A DNA stretch of 64,000 nucleotides from Falsiroseomonas sp051433195 (GCF_051433195.1 NZ_JBHMFT010000025.1:1-64000), one strand, 5' to 3'. Counted from the stretch's first letter, positions 27,851-36,568 are shown. The notes: generated by a model from the letters alone, not told the origin. A program made the numbers and translations.

Positions 27851-29530
27851 GTGGAAGCCATTCTCGCAACCTCCGTTTTCTACGAAGTCGCCGCGCTCCT
27901 GATGCTGGGCGCCGCGGTCGGACTGGTTGCGCTGATGCTGCGCCAGCCGCTGATCGTCGGCCTGCTCGGCGCCGGCATCCTGGCCGGCCCCGCGGCGCTG
28001 GGCGTCGCGCGTTCCGACGAGCACATCGCCCTGCTGTCGGAACTCGGCATCGCCGTGCTGTTGTTCCTGGTCGGCCTGAAGCTGGATCTCTCCCTGGTCC
28101 GCAGCCTGGGCCGCGTGGCGCTGGCCACCGGCCTCGGCCAGGTCGCCTTCACCGCGTCCATCGGCTACCTGCTCTGCCTGCTGCTGGGCCTCGGGGCGCT
28201 GGAGAGCCTGTACGTGGCGGTGGCGCTGACCTTCTCCAGCACCATCATCATCGTGAAGCTGCTGTCCGACAAACGCGAGATCGACAGCCTGCACGGCCGC
28301 ATCGCGCTCGGCTTCCTGATCGTGCAGGACATCTTCGTGGTGCTGGCCATGGTGGTGGTCTCGGCGCTGGCGGCAGGAACCGGGGAGGCCTCGGCCATGG
28401 CCGGGCTGGCCCGTGTCGTCGCCGGCGGCGTCGCGATGCTGCTCGCCGTCGGCCTCATCATCCGCTTCGTCGCCGGGCCGCTGACCGCGCGGCTGGCCCG
28501 CGCCCCGGAACTGCTCGCCGGCTTCGCCATCGGCTGGGCGGCGCTGCTGGCCGCGATCGGCGACTACGTCGGCCTCGGCAAGGAACTGGGCGGGCTGCTC
28601 GCCGGCGTCTCCCTCGCCTCGACCCCGTACCGGGAGGCGATCGCCGCGCGCCTGTCCAGCCTGCGCGACTTCCTGCTGCTGTTCTTCTTCATCGGCCTCG
28701 GCGCGCGGCTCGACCTGGCATCCATGGGCGAACAGGTCGGCGCCGCGCTGGCGCTCTCGGTCTTCGTGCTGGTGGGCAATCCGCTGATCGTCGTGGCGAT
28801 CATGGGCTACATGGGCTACCGCCGCCGCACCGGGCTGCTGGCCGGGCTGACGGTGGCGCAGATCAGCGAGTTCTCGCTGATCTTCATGGCGATGGGCGTC
28901 GCCCTCGGCCATGTGGCGGAACCGGCGCTCGGCCTCGTCACCCTGGTCGGCCTCGTGACCATCGCGCTGTCCACCTACATGATCACCTACTCGCACCGCC
29001 TGGCCGCCTGGCTCGACCGCCCGCTGCGGCCCTTCGAGCGTGCCCATCCTTGGCGCGAAGCGCAGGAGGCCGGCGATGCGACGCACATCGAGGGCACCGC
29101 GGATGTCGTGCTGTTCGGCCTCGGCCGCTTCGGCGGCGGCATCGCGCGGCACCTGCGCGACCGCGGCCTCACGGTGCTCGGCGTCGATTTCGACCCGGAG
29201 GCGGTGCGCCACTGGCAGGCCGAGGGCTTCGAGGCGGTCTATGGCGATGCCTCCGACCCGGAACTCATCGCCTCCCTGCCGCTGTCCACCGCGCGCTGGG
29301 CCGTGTCCTCCATTCCTGGCCGGACCGGCGGCGTGACGCATGAGGACCACCGCCTGGCGCTGATCGAGGCCCTGCGGGACCAGCATTTCGCCGGCCGGAT
29401 CGCCGTCACGGCGAATGCGGAGGCCGAGGCGCAGGGGCTGCGCGGCCGCGGCGCCGACCTGGTCCTGCTGCCCTACCAGGATGCCGCGGACCGGGCGGCG
29501 GAGATGCTGGCCACGCCCGCCGCCGGATAG
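27851..29530 (+). CDS. CPA2-type cation:proton antiporter with RCK/TrkA-N domain
   Basis: Inner-membrane antiporter (559 residues) of the KefB/KefC family. The first 390 residues contain about 12 hydrophobic helices; LGIAVLLFLVGLKLDLSLV and TFSSTIIIVKLLSDKREID match the CPA2 core. Residues about 415-540 form a TrkA-N/RCK Rossmann domain (VVLFGLGRFGGGIARHL, then LGVDFDPEAVRHWQAEG) that usually senses NAD(H) or glutathione adducts. The start is a GTG at 27851 behind GGGGGGAGCC. The upstream tandem stress protein may regulate it. Potassium is the likely ion; sodium cannot be ruled out. Confidence 0.92.
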   Translation: MEAILATSVFYEVAALLMLGAAVGLVALMLRQPLIVGLLGAGILAGPAALGVARSDEHIALLSELGIAVLLFLVGLKLDLSLVRSLGRVALATGLGQVAFTASIGYLLCLLLGLGALESLYVAVALTFSSTIIIVKLLSDKREIDSLHGRIALGFLIVQDIFVVLAMVVVSALAAGTGEASAMAGLARVVAGGVAMLLAVGLIIRFVAGPLTARLARAPELLAGFAIGWAALLAAIGDYVGLGKELGGLLAGVSLASTPYREAIAARLSSLRDFLLLFFFIGLGARLDLASMGEQVGAALALSVFVLVGNPLIVVAIMGYMGYRRRTGLLAGLTVAQISEFSLIFMAMGVALGHVAEPALGLVTLVGLVTIALSTYMITYSHRLAAWLDRPLRPFERAHPWREAQEAGDATHIEGTADVVLFGLGRFGGGIARHLRDRGLTVLGVDFDPEAVRHWQAEGFEAVYGDASDPELIASLPLSTARWAVSSIPGRTGGVTHEDHRLALIEALRDQHFAGRIAVTANAEAEAQGLRGRGADLVLLPYQDAADRAAEMLATPAAG

Positions 29531-29542
29531 CTCCGCGAGGCC

Positions 29543-30040
29543 TCAGGGCGCCTTGTGGATCGGATCCACCCACGCCACCGACTCCGGCTTCTCCACCGCT
29601 TCGATGTCGAGGTTCACCACCACCGCCTCGTTGTCGCTGCGCACCAGCACGCATTCCAGCGTCTCGTCCGTGCTCGCGTTGATTTCCTGATGCGGCACAT
29701 AGGGCGGCACGAAGATGAAGTCGCCCGGCCCAGCCTCGGCCACGAATTCCAGTCTCTCCCCCCAGCGCATCCGGGCGCGGCCCTTGATGATGTAGATCAC
29801 GGACTCCAGCGCGCCGTGGTGGTGCGCGCCGGTCTTCGCATTGGCGTGGATGTGCACCGTCCCCGCCCAGATCTTCTGCGCGCCGACGCGGGCGAAGTTG
29901 ATCGCCGCGGCGCGGTTCATCCCCGGCGTCTGCGCCGTGTTCACATCCAGGCTGTCGGCCGGGATCACCCGGACGCCGGTGTGCTTCCAGCCATCATCCG
30001 GCGGCGTCTCATGGCTGTGGTCATGCCCGTCATGCGGCAT
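29543..30040 (-). CDS. Cupin-domain protein with His-rich N-terminus
   Basis: A 165-residue single cupin. The N-terminal segment MPHDGHDHSHETPPDDGWKH is rich in metal-binding histidines. The first cupin motif is GAHHHGALESVIYIIKGRARM (HHH ... E ... G) and the second is PGDFIFVPPYVPHQEIN. Both sets of metal ligands appear intact, so a metal enzyme or sensor is likely. Its start lies 15 bases after the stop of the Bug-type binding protein gene on the same strand, so it is probably co-transcribed with it and acts on the same compound. Substrate unknown. Confidence 0.85.
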   Translation of the reverse strand: MPHDGHDHSHETPPDDGWKHTGVRVIPADSLDVNTAQTPGMNRAAAINFARVGAQKIWAGTVHIHANAKTGAHHHGALESVIYIIKGRARMRWGERLEFVAEAGPGDFIFVPPYVPHQEINASTDETLECVLVRSDNEAVVVNLDIEAVEKPESVAWVDPIHKAP

Positions 30041-30055
30041 CGTCCGTATCCCTCC

Positions 30056-31048
30056 TCAATCCGCCCGCGCCCCGGAAGCCCGCACCAGCGGCAGCCACAG
30101 GTCGATCTCGGCCTTCAGGAAATCCTCGAAGCGCTGCGGCGTCCACCCCCGCATCGCCGGCGTGCCCATCTGGTCGAAGCGCTGCCCGATCGCGGGGTCC
30201 GACAATGCCTGCTCGATCGCCTGCGCCATGCGCTCCACGATCGGCCGCGGCGTGCCCGCCGGCGCATAGATGCCGTACCAGGAATACGCCTTGTAGTCGC
30301 CGAGCCCGACTTCCCGCGCCGTCGGCACCTCCGGCACCTGCGGGCTGCGCTCCTCGGTCGCGACGAAGATCAGCCGCGCCGTGTCGGCCTGGTGGAACGG
30401 CGCGAGGATGGAGGGGATGTCGCTGGTGAAGGCGATCTCGCCCTGTTGCAGGGCCAGGTACGTCTGCCCCGGATTGCGGTAGGGAATATGCTCCGCCGTC
30501 GCCCCGATGCGCGACAGGAAGGCCGAGGATGCGATGTGCCCCGAGGTTCCGGCCCCCGCGCTGCCATACGAATACTTGCCCGGATTGGCCCGCAGCAGCG
30601 CGATGAACTCCTGCGCCGTGCGCACGCCGAGCTTGGCCGAGATCGCCATGCCGATCGGGATGAACACCGTCGGCGCGATGGAGACGAAATCCTTCAGCGG
30701 ATCATAGGGCAGGCGGGAATACAGCCCGATCGCCAGCGCCATGTTGGATACCGTCGCCAGCAGGAAGGTCTCGCCATTCGGCGCCGCCTTCGCCACCACA
30801 TCGGCCCCCAGCGTCCCGCCCGCGCCCGGCCGGTTCTCGATCACCACCGTCTGGCCCAAGATCTCGGACAGCTTCGGCGCCAGCACCCGCGTGGTGATGT
30901 CCGTGCCGCCGCCGGTGCCGAACGGCACCACGATGCGGATCGGCCGCGTCGGCCAATTGGCCGGGGCCGCGCTGCCTTGCGCCAGCGCCGGGCCGGCGAG
31001 GGCAGCGAGGGGCAACGCCAGGGCGCTGCGGCGACGGATCGAGGTCAT
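30056..31048 (-). CDS. Bug-family tripartite tricarboxylate transporter binding protein
   Basis: Exported binding protein of 330 residues, TctC/Bug family. Signal: MTSIRRRSALALPLAALAGPALAQ. Family blocks: WPTRPIRIVVPFGTGGGTDITTRVLA, QTVVIENRPGAGGTLGADVVAKA and TSIRYGIYAPAGTPRPIVER-like C-terminal segments. These proteins carry carboxylates to TctAB permeases or act as sensors; no tctA or tctB is nearby, as is common for orphan Bug genes. It precedes the cupin gene in a two-gene unit, so the ligand may be the cupin's substrate. Confidence 0.92.
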   Translation of the reverse strand: MTSIRRRSALALPLAALAGPALAQGSAAPANWPTRPIRIVVPFGTGGGTDITTRVLAPKLSEILGQTVVIENRPGAGGTLGADVVAKAAPNGETFLLATVSNMALAIGLYSRLPYDPLKDFVSIAPTVFIPIGMAISAKLGVRTAQEFIALLRANPGKYSYGSAGAGTSGHIASSAFLSRIGATAEHIPYRNPGQTYLALQQGEIAFTSDIPSILAPFHQADTARLIFVATEERSPQVPEVPTAREVGLGDYKAYSWYGIYAPAGTPRPIVERMAQAIEQALSDPAIGQRFDQMGTPAMRGWTPQRFEDFLKAEIDLWLPLVRASGARAD

Positions 31049-31122
31049 GGCGGGGTCTCCTGCGACGAGCCCCGATCAAAGCGCGGCACGCGCCGCCGCG
31101 CATCCCCCAATCCGCGAAAAGA

Positions 31123-31521
31123 TCAGCGCGGCGGCGGCAGCACCGGCAGCGCGGCGCGATAGGGCTCCACCGTCAGCGCATCCTGCCGCAGCACCGCCAC
31201 CCGGTCGCGCGCCGCCAGCCGCGTGCCGCCATCCGGCCCCCGTCCCACCACGTAGCGCCAGCCCGTCAACTGCCCGGCCGCCACGATGTGCCGCGCCAGC
31301 ACATCGACCTCCGGCCCGCTGCCCAGCGCGGCGAGTTCCGCCGGCATCAGGCCCAGCACCAGATCCTCCCGAATCGTCATGATCCGGAACAGGCGCACCT
31401 CCACCGCCGCCTGCGCCAGGGCAGGGCGCAGCGGCGCCGCCGTGATCAGCGGCACGGTCGCCAGCAGGCCGAACGCCACGCGCTGCAGGAAGACCGAGGC
31501 GTCGCGGCGGCGGGTCGGCAT
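31123..31521 (-). CDS. Exported hypothetical protein, 132 residues
   Basis: Not a family I recognise. The N-terminus has a basic start and a hydrophobic signal (FLQRVAFGLLATVPLITAA ... ALAQA). The mature part (about 95 residues) is mixed alpha/beta in appearance, with RIMTIREDLVLGLMPAELAALG and HIVAAGQLTGWRYVVGRGPDG, and contains no cysteine. A GGAGGATC ribosome site precedes the ATG. It lies 74 bases upstream of the Bug binding protein gene on the same strand and might be part of that transcript. Confidence 0.6.
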   Translation of the reverse strand: MPTRRRDASVFLQRVAFGLLATVPLITAAPLRPALAQAAVEVRLFRIMTIREDLVLGLMPAELAALGSGPEVDVLARHIVAAGQLTGWRYVVGRGPDGGTRLAARDRVAVLRQDALTVEPYRAALPVLPPPR

Positions 31522-31899
31522 GGATGATCCTCCGGGTGGAGGGTCAATCTGAGGCCGGACCGTTTCACCTGGGTTTCACCGTTGGTTTCGCCCGTGTCGA
31601 CCTATCGTCATCGCCGCAGGTGGCGGGCTGTGGATTGCGGGGATGTTGGGGATGACCGTGCTGGACCCCTTAAGAAGACGCGACAGGTGCTTTGATCCTG
31701 CGCTACAAAGATGAACGAAAGACGAACATGGCTGGGCTGCCCGAACCGGCTGCCGAAATGCAAGAGCGAACTTGGCCGCGCATTTGGTGTTGGTAGGGGT
31801 GTGGCAACACTACATCTTGTTACAGCGCGCCGGCCGGGGCATTCTCCGCGGCCTGGGGGAGTCGCTGCACCGCTTCGCAGCCATTTCGGGGGGTTGGTC
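31522..31899. other. Long intergenic region ahead of nrdA
   Basis: About 380 bases between the divergent exported protein gene and nrdA. An open frame runs through part of it in phase with nrdA, but its translation (rich in Arg and Pro) does not resemble reductase sequence or an ATP-cone, so I take it as untranslated. It holds a short repeat CGTTTCACCTGGGTTTCACCG (31561-31580 region) near the left end and the NrdR-like operator described separately. Confidence 0.6.
31775..31822. promoter_or_regulatory. Putative tandem NrdR boxes
   Basis: A 16-mer at 31807-31822, ACACTACATCTTGTTA, is close to the NrdR consensus as I know it (ACACWATATMTWGTGT-like). A weaker match lies at 31775-31790, ending in TTTGGTGT. 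Their starts are 32 bases apart, the three-helical-turn spacing typical of NrdR pairs. The location upstream of nrdA fits. NrdR is the ATP/dATP-sensing repressor of ribonucleotide reductase genes. Confidence 0.5.
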
Positions 31900-33759
31900 G
31901 TGTTTGATGCAGTTCAGCTTGAAGGCCATGGCCAGGTCCGAATCGATCGTTCGCGGGACGCCCTGCTGACCGATTTCGGCAAGGCGACCCTCGACGACCG
32001 CTACCTGCTGCCCGGCGAATCCTACCAGGACCTGTTCGCCCGCGTCGCCTCCGCCTATGGCGACGACGCCGCCCACGCCCAGCGCATCTACGACTACATC
32101 TCCCGCCTCTGGTTCATGCCGGCGACTCCGGTCCTGTCCAACGGCGGCACCACCCGCGGCCTGCCCATTTCCTGCTTCCTGAACGAGGCGTCGGACAGCC
32201 TCGACGGCATCGTCGGCCTGTGGAACGAGAATGTCTGGCTCGCCGCCAAGGGCGGCGGCATCGGCTCCTACTGGGGCAACCTGCGCGGCATCGGCGAGAA
32301 GGTCGGTCGCAACGGCAAGACCTCCGGCGTCATCCCCTTCATCCGCGTCATGGACAGTCTGACGCTCGCGATCAGCCAGGGCAGCCTGCGCCGCGGCTCG
32401 GCGGCCTGCTACCTGCCGGTCAACCACCCGGAGATCGAGGAATTCCTCGAAATGCGCCGCCCGACCGGTGGCGACCCGAATCGCAAGGCGCTGAACCTGC
32501 ACCACGGCGTGCTGCTGTCGGACGCCTTCATGCGCGCCGTCGAGGCCGATGAGGAATGGGCCCTGGTCTCGCCCAAGGACGGCGCCCTGATGCGCAAGGT
32601 CTCCGCGCGCGCCATCTGGATCCGCATCCTGACCGCGCGCATCGAGACCGGCGAGCCCTACATCATCTACTCCGACCACGTGAACCGCGCCCGTCCGGAA
32701 CACCACAAGCTCTCGGGCCTGGAGGTGAAGACCTCCAACCTCTGTTCCGAAATCACCCTGCCGACCGGCACCGACCAGCACGGCATGGAACGCACCGCCG
32801 TCTGCTGCCTGTCCTCATTGAACTGCGAGACCTGGTTCGAGTGGAAGGACCATCCCCGCTTCATCCCCGACGTGATGCGGTTCCTCGACAACGTCCTCCA
32901 GTCCTTCATCGACTCGGCACCCGACAGCATGGCGCGCGCCCGCTACAGCGCGATGCGCGAGCGCTCGGTCGGCCTCGGCGTCATGGGTTTCCATTCGTTC
33001 CTGCAGGCCCTGAACGTGCCCTTCGAGAGCGCGATCGCAAAAGTCTGGAACAAGCGGATGTTCAAGCACGTCCGCGAACAGGCCGACCTCGCCAGCCGCA
33101 TCCTGGCCGAGGAACGCGGCGCCTGCCCGGACGCCGCCGAATACGGCTTCATGGAGCGCTTCTCGAACAAGATCGCGATCGCACCCACCGCCAGCATCTC
33201 CATCATCTGCGGCGGCGCCTCCCCGGGCATCGAGCCGATCGCGGCCAATGTCTACAACCACAAGACGCTGTCCGGCAGCTACATCGTCCGCAACCCGCAT
33301 CTGAAGAAGGTGCTGGCGAAGCACGGCCGGGACGACGACGACACCTGGACCAGCATCACCGTCACCAAGGGCAGCGTGCAGCATCTGGACTTCCTGACCG
33401 ACCAGGAACGCCTGACCTTCAAGACCGCCTTCGAACTCGACCAGCGCTGGGTCATCGAGCACGCGGCGGACCGCACGCCCTTCATCTGCCAATCGCAGTC
33501 GGTGAACGTCTTCCTGCCGGCCGATGTCAGCAAGAAGGACCTGCACCAGATCCACTTCACCGCCTGGAAGAAGGGCCTGAAGTCACTTTATTATTGCCGC
33601 AGCCTTTCCATCCAGCGGGCCGACACCATCAGCGCCAAGGTGGTCGGCCAGTCCGACGTGATGACGCTGCACAAGGACGAGGTGGCCCGGGTTCTCGTCC
33701 GCGCCGCACCGCCCTCCGAGAATGGGAACGACTACGAGGAATGCCTCGCATGCCAATAG
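31900..33759 (+). CDS. nrdA: Class I ribonucleoside-diphosphate reductase, alpha subunit
   Basis: Catalytic subunit (about 619 residues). Active-site residues visible: the first redox Cys in LPISCFLNEASD, the N-x-C-x-E triad with the thiyl cysteine in SNLCSEITLP, and the second redox Cys region TAVCCLSSLNC. The radical-transfer tyrosine pair is in SLYYCRS. The C-terminal thiol pair is EECLACQ. The N-terminal ATP-cone that gives overall activity control is absent. Start is the GTG at 31900 behind GGGGGGTTGG; the longer frame upstream has no reductase character. It overlaps the small spacer gene and is followed by nrdB, an operon. Confidence 0.93.
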   Translation: MFDAVQLEGHGQVRIDRSRDALLTDFGKATLDDRYLLPGESYQDLFARVASAYGDDAAHAQRIYDYISRLWFMPATPVLSNGGTTRGLPISCFLNEASDSLDGIVGLWNENVWLAAKGGGIGSYWGNLRGIGEKVGRNGKTSGVIPFIRVMDSLTLAISQGSLRRGSAACYLPVNHPEIEEFLEMRRPTGGDPNRKALNLHHGVLLSDAFMRAVEADEEWALVSPKDGALMRKVSARAIWIRILTARIETGEPYIIYSDHVNRARPEHHKLSGLEVKTSNLCSEITLPTGTDQHGMERTAVCCLSSLNCETWFEWKDHPRFIPDVMRFLDNVLQSFIDSAPDSMARARYSAMRERSVGLGVMGFHSFLQALNVPFESAIAKVWNKRMFKHVREQADLASRILAEERGACPDAAEYGFMERFSNKIAIAPTASISIICGGASPGIEPIAANVYNHKTLSGSYIVRNPHLKKVLAKHGRDDDDTWTSITVTKGSVQHLDFLTDQERLTFKTAFELDQRWVIEHAADRTPFICQSQSVNVFLPADVSKKDLHQIHFTAWKKGLKSLYYCRSLSIQRADTISAKVVGQSDVMTLHKDEVARVLVRAAPPSENGNDYEECLACQ

Positions 33760-33929
33760 CGCCGGACAGCGCCCTGCTGGCCAGGCGGCGCGACCTCGAG
33801 CGCGACCTGGACCGGATGCTGGAACTGCGCGGGCCGGTGGACGAAATCCGCCGCCTCGTCGCCGAGATCGACCTGCTGGCCGCCCGCAACACCCCCAGAA
33901 TGACCGGCGAGAATTCCCATGCCCGATGA
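33750..33929 (+). CDS. Small coiled-coil-like protein encoded between nrdA and nrdB
   Basis: A 59-residue charged protein (MPIAPDSALLARRRDLERD at its start, then ELRGPVDEIRRLVAEIDLLAARN). Heptad-like leucine spacing suggests a short coiled coil. It overlaps the nrdA end by ten bases and the nrdB start by eleven, in a different frame from each, so all three are likely translated in turn. It has no known function to me. A role in assembling or tuning the reductase is a guess from position only; it could also be a chance frame bridging the two genes. Confidence 0.6.
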   Translation: MPIAPDSALLARRRDLERDLDRMLELRGPVDEIRRLVAEIDLLAARNTPRMTGENSHAR

Positions 33930-34983
33930 CAGCTTCCCCCGCGACACACTCCCCCAGGCTCCGGCGCACATCCGCTTCGACCTGCTGACAGCGAACCCGG
34001 TCTACAAGCCCTTCCGCTACCCCTGGGCCTATGAGGCCTGGTTGCAGCAGCAGCGCATCCACTGGCTGCCGGAAGAGGTGCCGCTGGCCGACGACGTGAA
34101 GGACTGGCAGAAGAACCTCTCGACAGGTGAGAAGAACCTGCTGACGCAGATCTTCCGCTTCTTCACCCAGGCGGATGTCGAGGTGAACAACTGCTACATG
34201 AAGCAGTACAGCCAGGTCTTCAAACCGACCGAAGTGCTGATGATGATGTCGGCCTTCTCCAACACGGAGACGATCCACATCGCCGCCTACTCGCACCTGC
34301 TCGACACCATCGGCATGCCCGAGATCGAATACACGGCCTTCCTCAAGTACAAGGAGATGAAGGACAAGTACGACTACATGCAGAACTTCTCGGTCGAGAA
34401 CAAGACCGAGATCGCCAAGACGCTCGCCGCCTTCGGCGCCTTCACCGAAGGCCTGCAGCTCTTTGCCTCCTTCGCCATCCTCATGAATTTCCCGCGCTTC
34501 AACAAGATGAAGGGCATGGGCCAGATCGTCTCCTGGTCCGTCCGCGACGAAACCCTGCACTGCCTGTCCGTCATCCGCCTGTTCCGCACCTTCGTGCAGG
34601 AAAACCCGGAGATCTGGACCGAGGAACTGAAGCGCGACCTGGCCCAGATCTGCTCGACCATCGTCGAGCACGAGGACGCCTTCATCGACCTGGCCTTCGA
34701 ACTCGGCGGTGTCGAGGGTCTCGATGCGGCACAGACCAAAACCTACATCCGCTACATTGCCGACCGCCGCCTGCAGCAGCTCGGCCTGGAGCCGCTCTAC
34801 AATATCGAGCGCAACCCGCTGCCCTGGCTGGATGAAATGCTCAACGCCATCGAGCACACCAACTTCTTCGAGAACCGCGCCACCGAATACTCCAAGGCCA
34901 GCACCACCGGCACCTGGGAAGAAGCCTTCGGCGACAGCACCTTCACCACCGCCCAGCCCGAAGGCGAAATCGCCCTCCGCTAA
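33919..34983 (+). CDS. nrdB: Class I ribonucleoside-diphosphate reductase, beta subunit
   Basis: Di-metal radical subunit (354 residues). Metal ligands and radical-site blocks: FFTQADVEVNNCY, SAFSNTETIHIAAYSHLL (E ... E-x-x-H), and SVRDETLHCLSVIRLF (E-x-x-H). Between them FGAFTEGLQLFASFAIL is the second helix of the carboxylate bridge. The C-terminal tail has the alpha-subunit docking region ending EGEIALR. No N-terminal ATP-cone is present, so neither subunit carries the dATP off-switch. The usual radical tyrosine should sit in the SHLLDTIG-proximal helix; I cannot confirm subclass or metal type from sequence alone. A hairpin repeat follows the stop. Confidence 0.94.
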   Translation: MPDDSFPRDTLPQAPAHIRFDLLTANPVYKPFRYPWAYEAWLQQQRIHWLPEEVPLADDVKDWQKNLSTGEKNLLTQIFRFFTQADVEVNNCYMKQYSQVFKPTEVLMMMSAFSNTETIHIAAYSHLLDTIGMPEIEYTAFLKYKEMKDKYDYMQNFSVENKTEIAKTLAAFGAFTEGLQLFASFAILMNFPRFNKMKGMGQIVSWSVRDETLHCLSVIRLFRTFVQENPEIWTEELKRDLAQICSTIVEHEDAFIDLAFELGGVEGLDAAQTKTYIRYIADRRLQQLGLEPLYNIERNPLPWLDEMLNAIEHTNFFENRATEYSKASTTGTWEEAFGDSTFTTAQPEGEIALR

Positions 34984-34989
34984 CGAAAA

Positions 34990-35033
34990 GCCCTCTCCCC
35001 CCGCTTGGGGGGAGAGGGTTCGGTGAGGGGGGC
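34990..35033. repeat. GC-rich hairpin repeat A7
   Basis: GCCCTCTCCCCCC/GGGGGGAGAGGG stem then TTCGGTGAGGGGGGCC. It begins seven bases after the nrdB stop and precedes the stop of the convergent DUF2270 gene by 20 bases. It is in the expected place for a transcript end. Confidence 0.85.
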
Positions 35034-35052
35034 CGCGTCACCCACCCCCCCC

Positions 35053-35778
35053 TCACACATGCACATCCCCGTGCGCCAACTCCCCCAGCTTCGCACTCGG
35101 CCGGAACGTCGCGTACACCACCCAGCCGTAGAACGTGCCCACCCCCGCCAGCACCAGCCATCCCGGCACCGGTCCCAGCGCCAGGTTCTGCACCAGGTCC
35201 GGCACCGGCCGGGCCGGATCCACCAGCACCGAATCCTGCAACAGCCAGGACGACGAGATCTTCAGCACCCACGCCGCCAGCAGCACCAGGAACATCCAGA
35301 AATAGTTCCGCCGCAGCCGCCGCGACATCGCCGTGCGCCGCGAGATCAGGAACCGCGGCTCGCGCAGGTCGGCCGCCATGCGCTCCCCCCAATCCGCGTC
35401 GACATCCGGCCGCGGCGCGAAGACCTGCGCGTAGTAGTGCCGCTCCAGCCGCCGCACCCGCGTCCGGTAGACGTCGAAGAACCGGTAGCGCCGCGCCTCG
35501 ATCGACAGCAGCAGCATCACCAGCACCATGGCGAACAGCAGCACGCCGTGATGCGCCGCCGGCGTGGACAGGGACACGGACAGCATGCCCGCCACCACCG
35601 TGATCGCCCAGTTGGAGGTCAGGTCGATCCGGTCCCGCCAGCCGGTCATCCGCCCGATCTCCGCCCGGTGGAAATGCACAAGCACCGTGATCGTCTCCCC
35701 CGGCGTCACCGGCAGGACAGGGTTCGGCGGAAGCCGCAGGCCGCTTTCCGGCAATTCCTCATCACGCTGCCCGCCCAT
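35053..35778 (-). CDS. DUF2270-type integral membrane protein
   Basis: A 241-residue inner-membrane protein with about four hydrophobic helices. The conserved DUF2270 core can be read: VLVHFHRAEIGRMTGWRDRIDLTSNWAITVVAGM, then SIEARRYRFFDVYRTRVRRLERHYYAQVFAP, then a second helix pair after RRLRRNYFWMFLVLLAAWVLK. The polar loop between (about 120-160) is cytosolic by the positive-inside rule. Function of the family is unknown. It is a single gene facing nrdB convergently, with SCO divergent. Confidence 0.82.
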   Translation of the reverse strand: MGGQRDEELPESGLRLPPNPVLPVTPGETITVLVHFHRAEIGRMTGWRDRIDLTSNWAITVVAGMLSVSLSTPAAHHGVLLFAMVLVMLLLSIEARRYRFFDVYRTRVRRLERHYYAQVFAPRPDVDADWGERMAADLREPRFLISRRTAMSRRLRRNYFWMFLVLLAAWVLKISSSWLLQDSVLVDPARPVPDLVQNLALGPVPGWLVLAGVGTFYGWVVYATFRPSAKLGELAHGDVHV

Positions 35779-35893
35779 CCCAACCTCCGTGCCCGCCCGG
35801 CTGACCTGAACGTGCTAACGAACCACGCGCCGTGCCGGTTGTGCGACGCCTGTCCCGTGGACGCCGCCGCCCGCCGCGCCTATCTCCCATGCC

Positions 35894-36568
35894 ATGCTCG
35901 TCGCGATCCGTGTCCTCGCCCTGATCCTCCTGCTGTTCCTCGGCGGCCTCTGGACCGCCGCCTGGCTCGGCCGCGACCCGGATGAGGGAATCGCGGATGC
36001 CTTCCTCCGCCGCATCGGCAGCTTCGTCGGCGCCGACATGCCCGCCCCCTCCGCCGGCGGCGTGCAGCTGCCGCAGGGCCTCGCCCTCGGCGGCCCGTTC
36101 AGCCTGGTGGACCAGACCGGCAAGCCGGTGACGGAGGCCGATTTCGCCGGCCGCTTCCTGCTGGTCTATTTCGGCTTCACCTACTGCCCCGATGTCTGCC
36201 CCACCGAACTCGGCACCATCGCCAGCGCCATCGATGCGCTGGAGGACCAGGGCGCGCAGGTGACGCCCATGCTCATCACCATCGACCCGGAGCGGGACAC
36301 GCCGGAGGCGCTGGCCGACTACGTCACCCGCTTCCACCCCCGCATGGTCGGCCTGACCGGCACGCCGGAACAGGTCGCCGCCGCCGCCCGCGCCTACCGC
36401 GTCTATTATGCCAAGGCGCAGCGGCCGGAGATGTCGGCCTACCTGATGGACCACTCCTCCTTCATCTACCTGGTCGGCCCGGATGGCCGGGTCCGCACCC
36501 TGTTCCGGCCCGAAACCACGCCTGAGGCCATCGCCCAGTCGGTCCGCGCGCATCTTCGCCCGGTCTGA
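35894..36568 (+). CDS. SCO family protein (copper chaperone / thiol oxidoreductase)
   Basis: Membrane-anchored thioredoxin-fold protein of 224 residues. One N-terminal helix (IRVLALILLLFLGGLWTAAWL) serves as anchor; the soluble domain faces the periplasm. The copper site has both cysteines in YCPDVCPTELG and the distant His in MDHSSFIYLVGPDG. In this family it delivers copper to the CuA site of cytochrome oxidase or maintains its thiols. No cytochrome oxidase genes are nearby, so it is an orphan. The ATG at 35894 gives a standard N-terminal anchor. Confidence 0.92.
   Translation: MLVAIRVLALILLLFLGGLWTAAWLGRDPDEGIADAFLRRIGSFVGADMPAPSAGGVQLPQGLALGGPFSLVDQTGKPVTEADFAGRFLLVYFGFTYCPDVCPTELGTIASAIDALEDQGAQVTPMLITIDPERDTPEALADYVTRFHPRMVGLTGTPEQVAAAARAYRVYYAKAQRPEMSAYLMDHSSFIYLVGPDGRVRTLFRPETTPEAIAQSVRAHLRPV

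Noticed and set aside
31711..31899. Longer start for nrdA with about 63 extra residues
   Set aside because: The extra residues are Arg/Pro-rich, do not resemble an ATP-cone, and cross the NrdR-like boxes. The GTG at 31900 is better.
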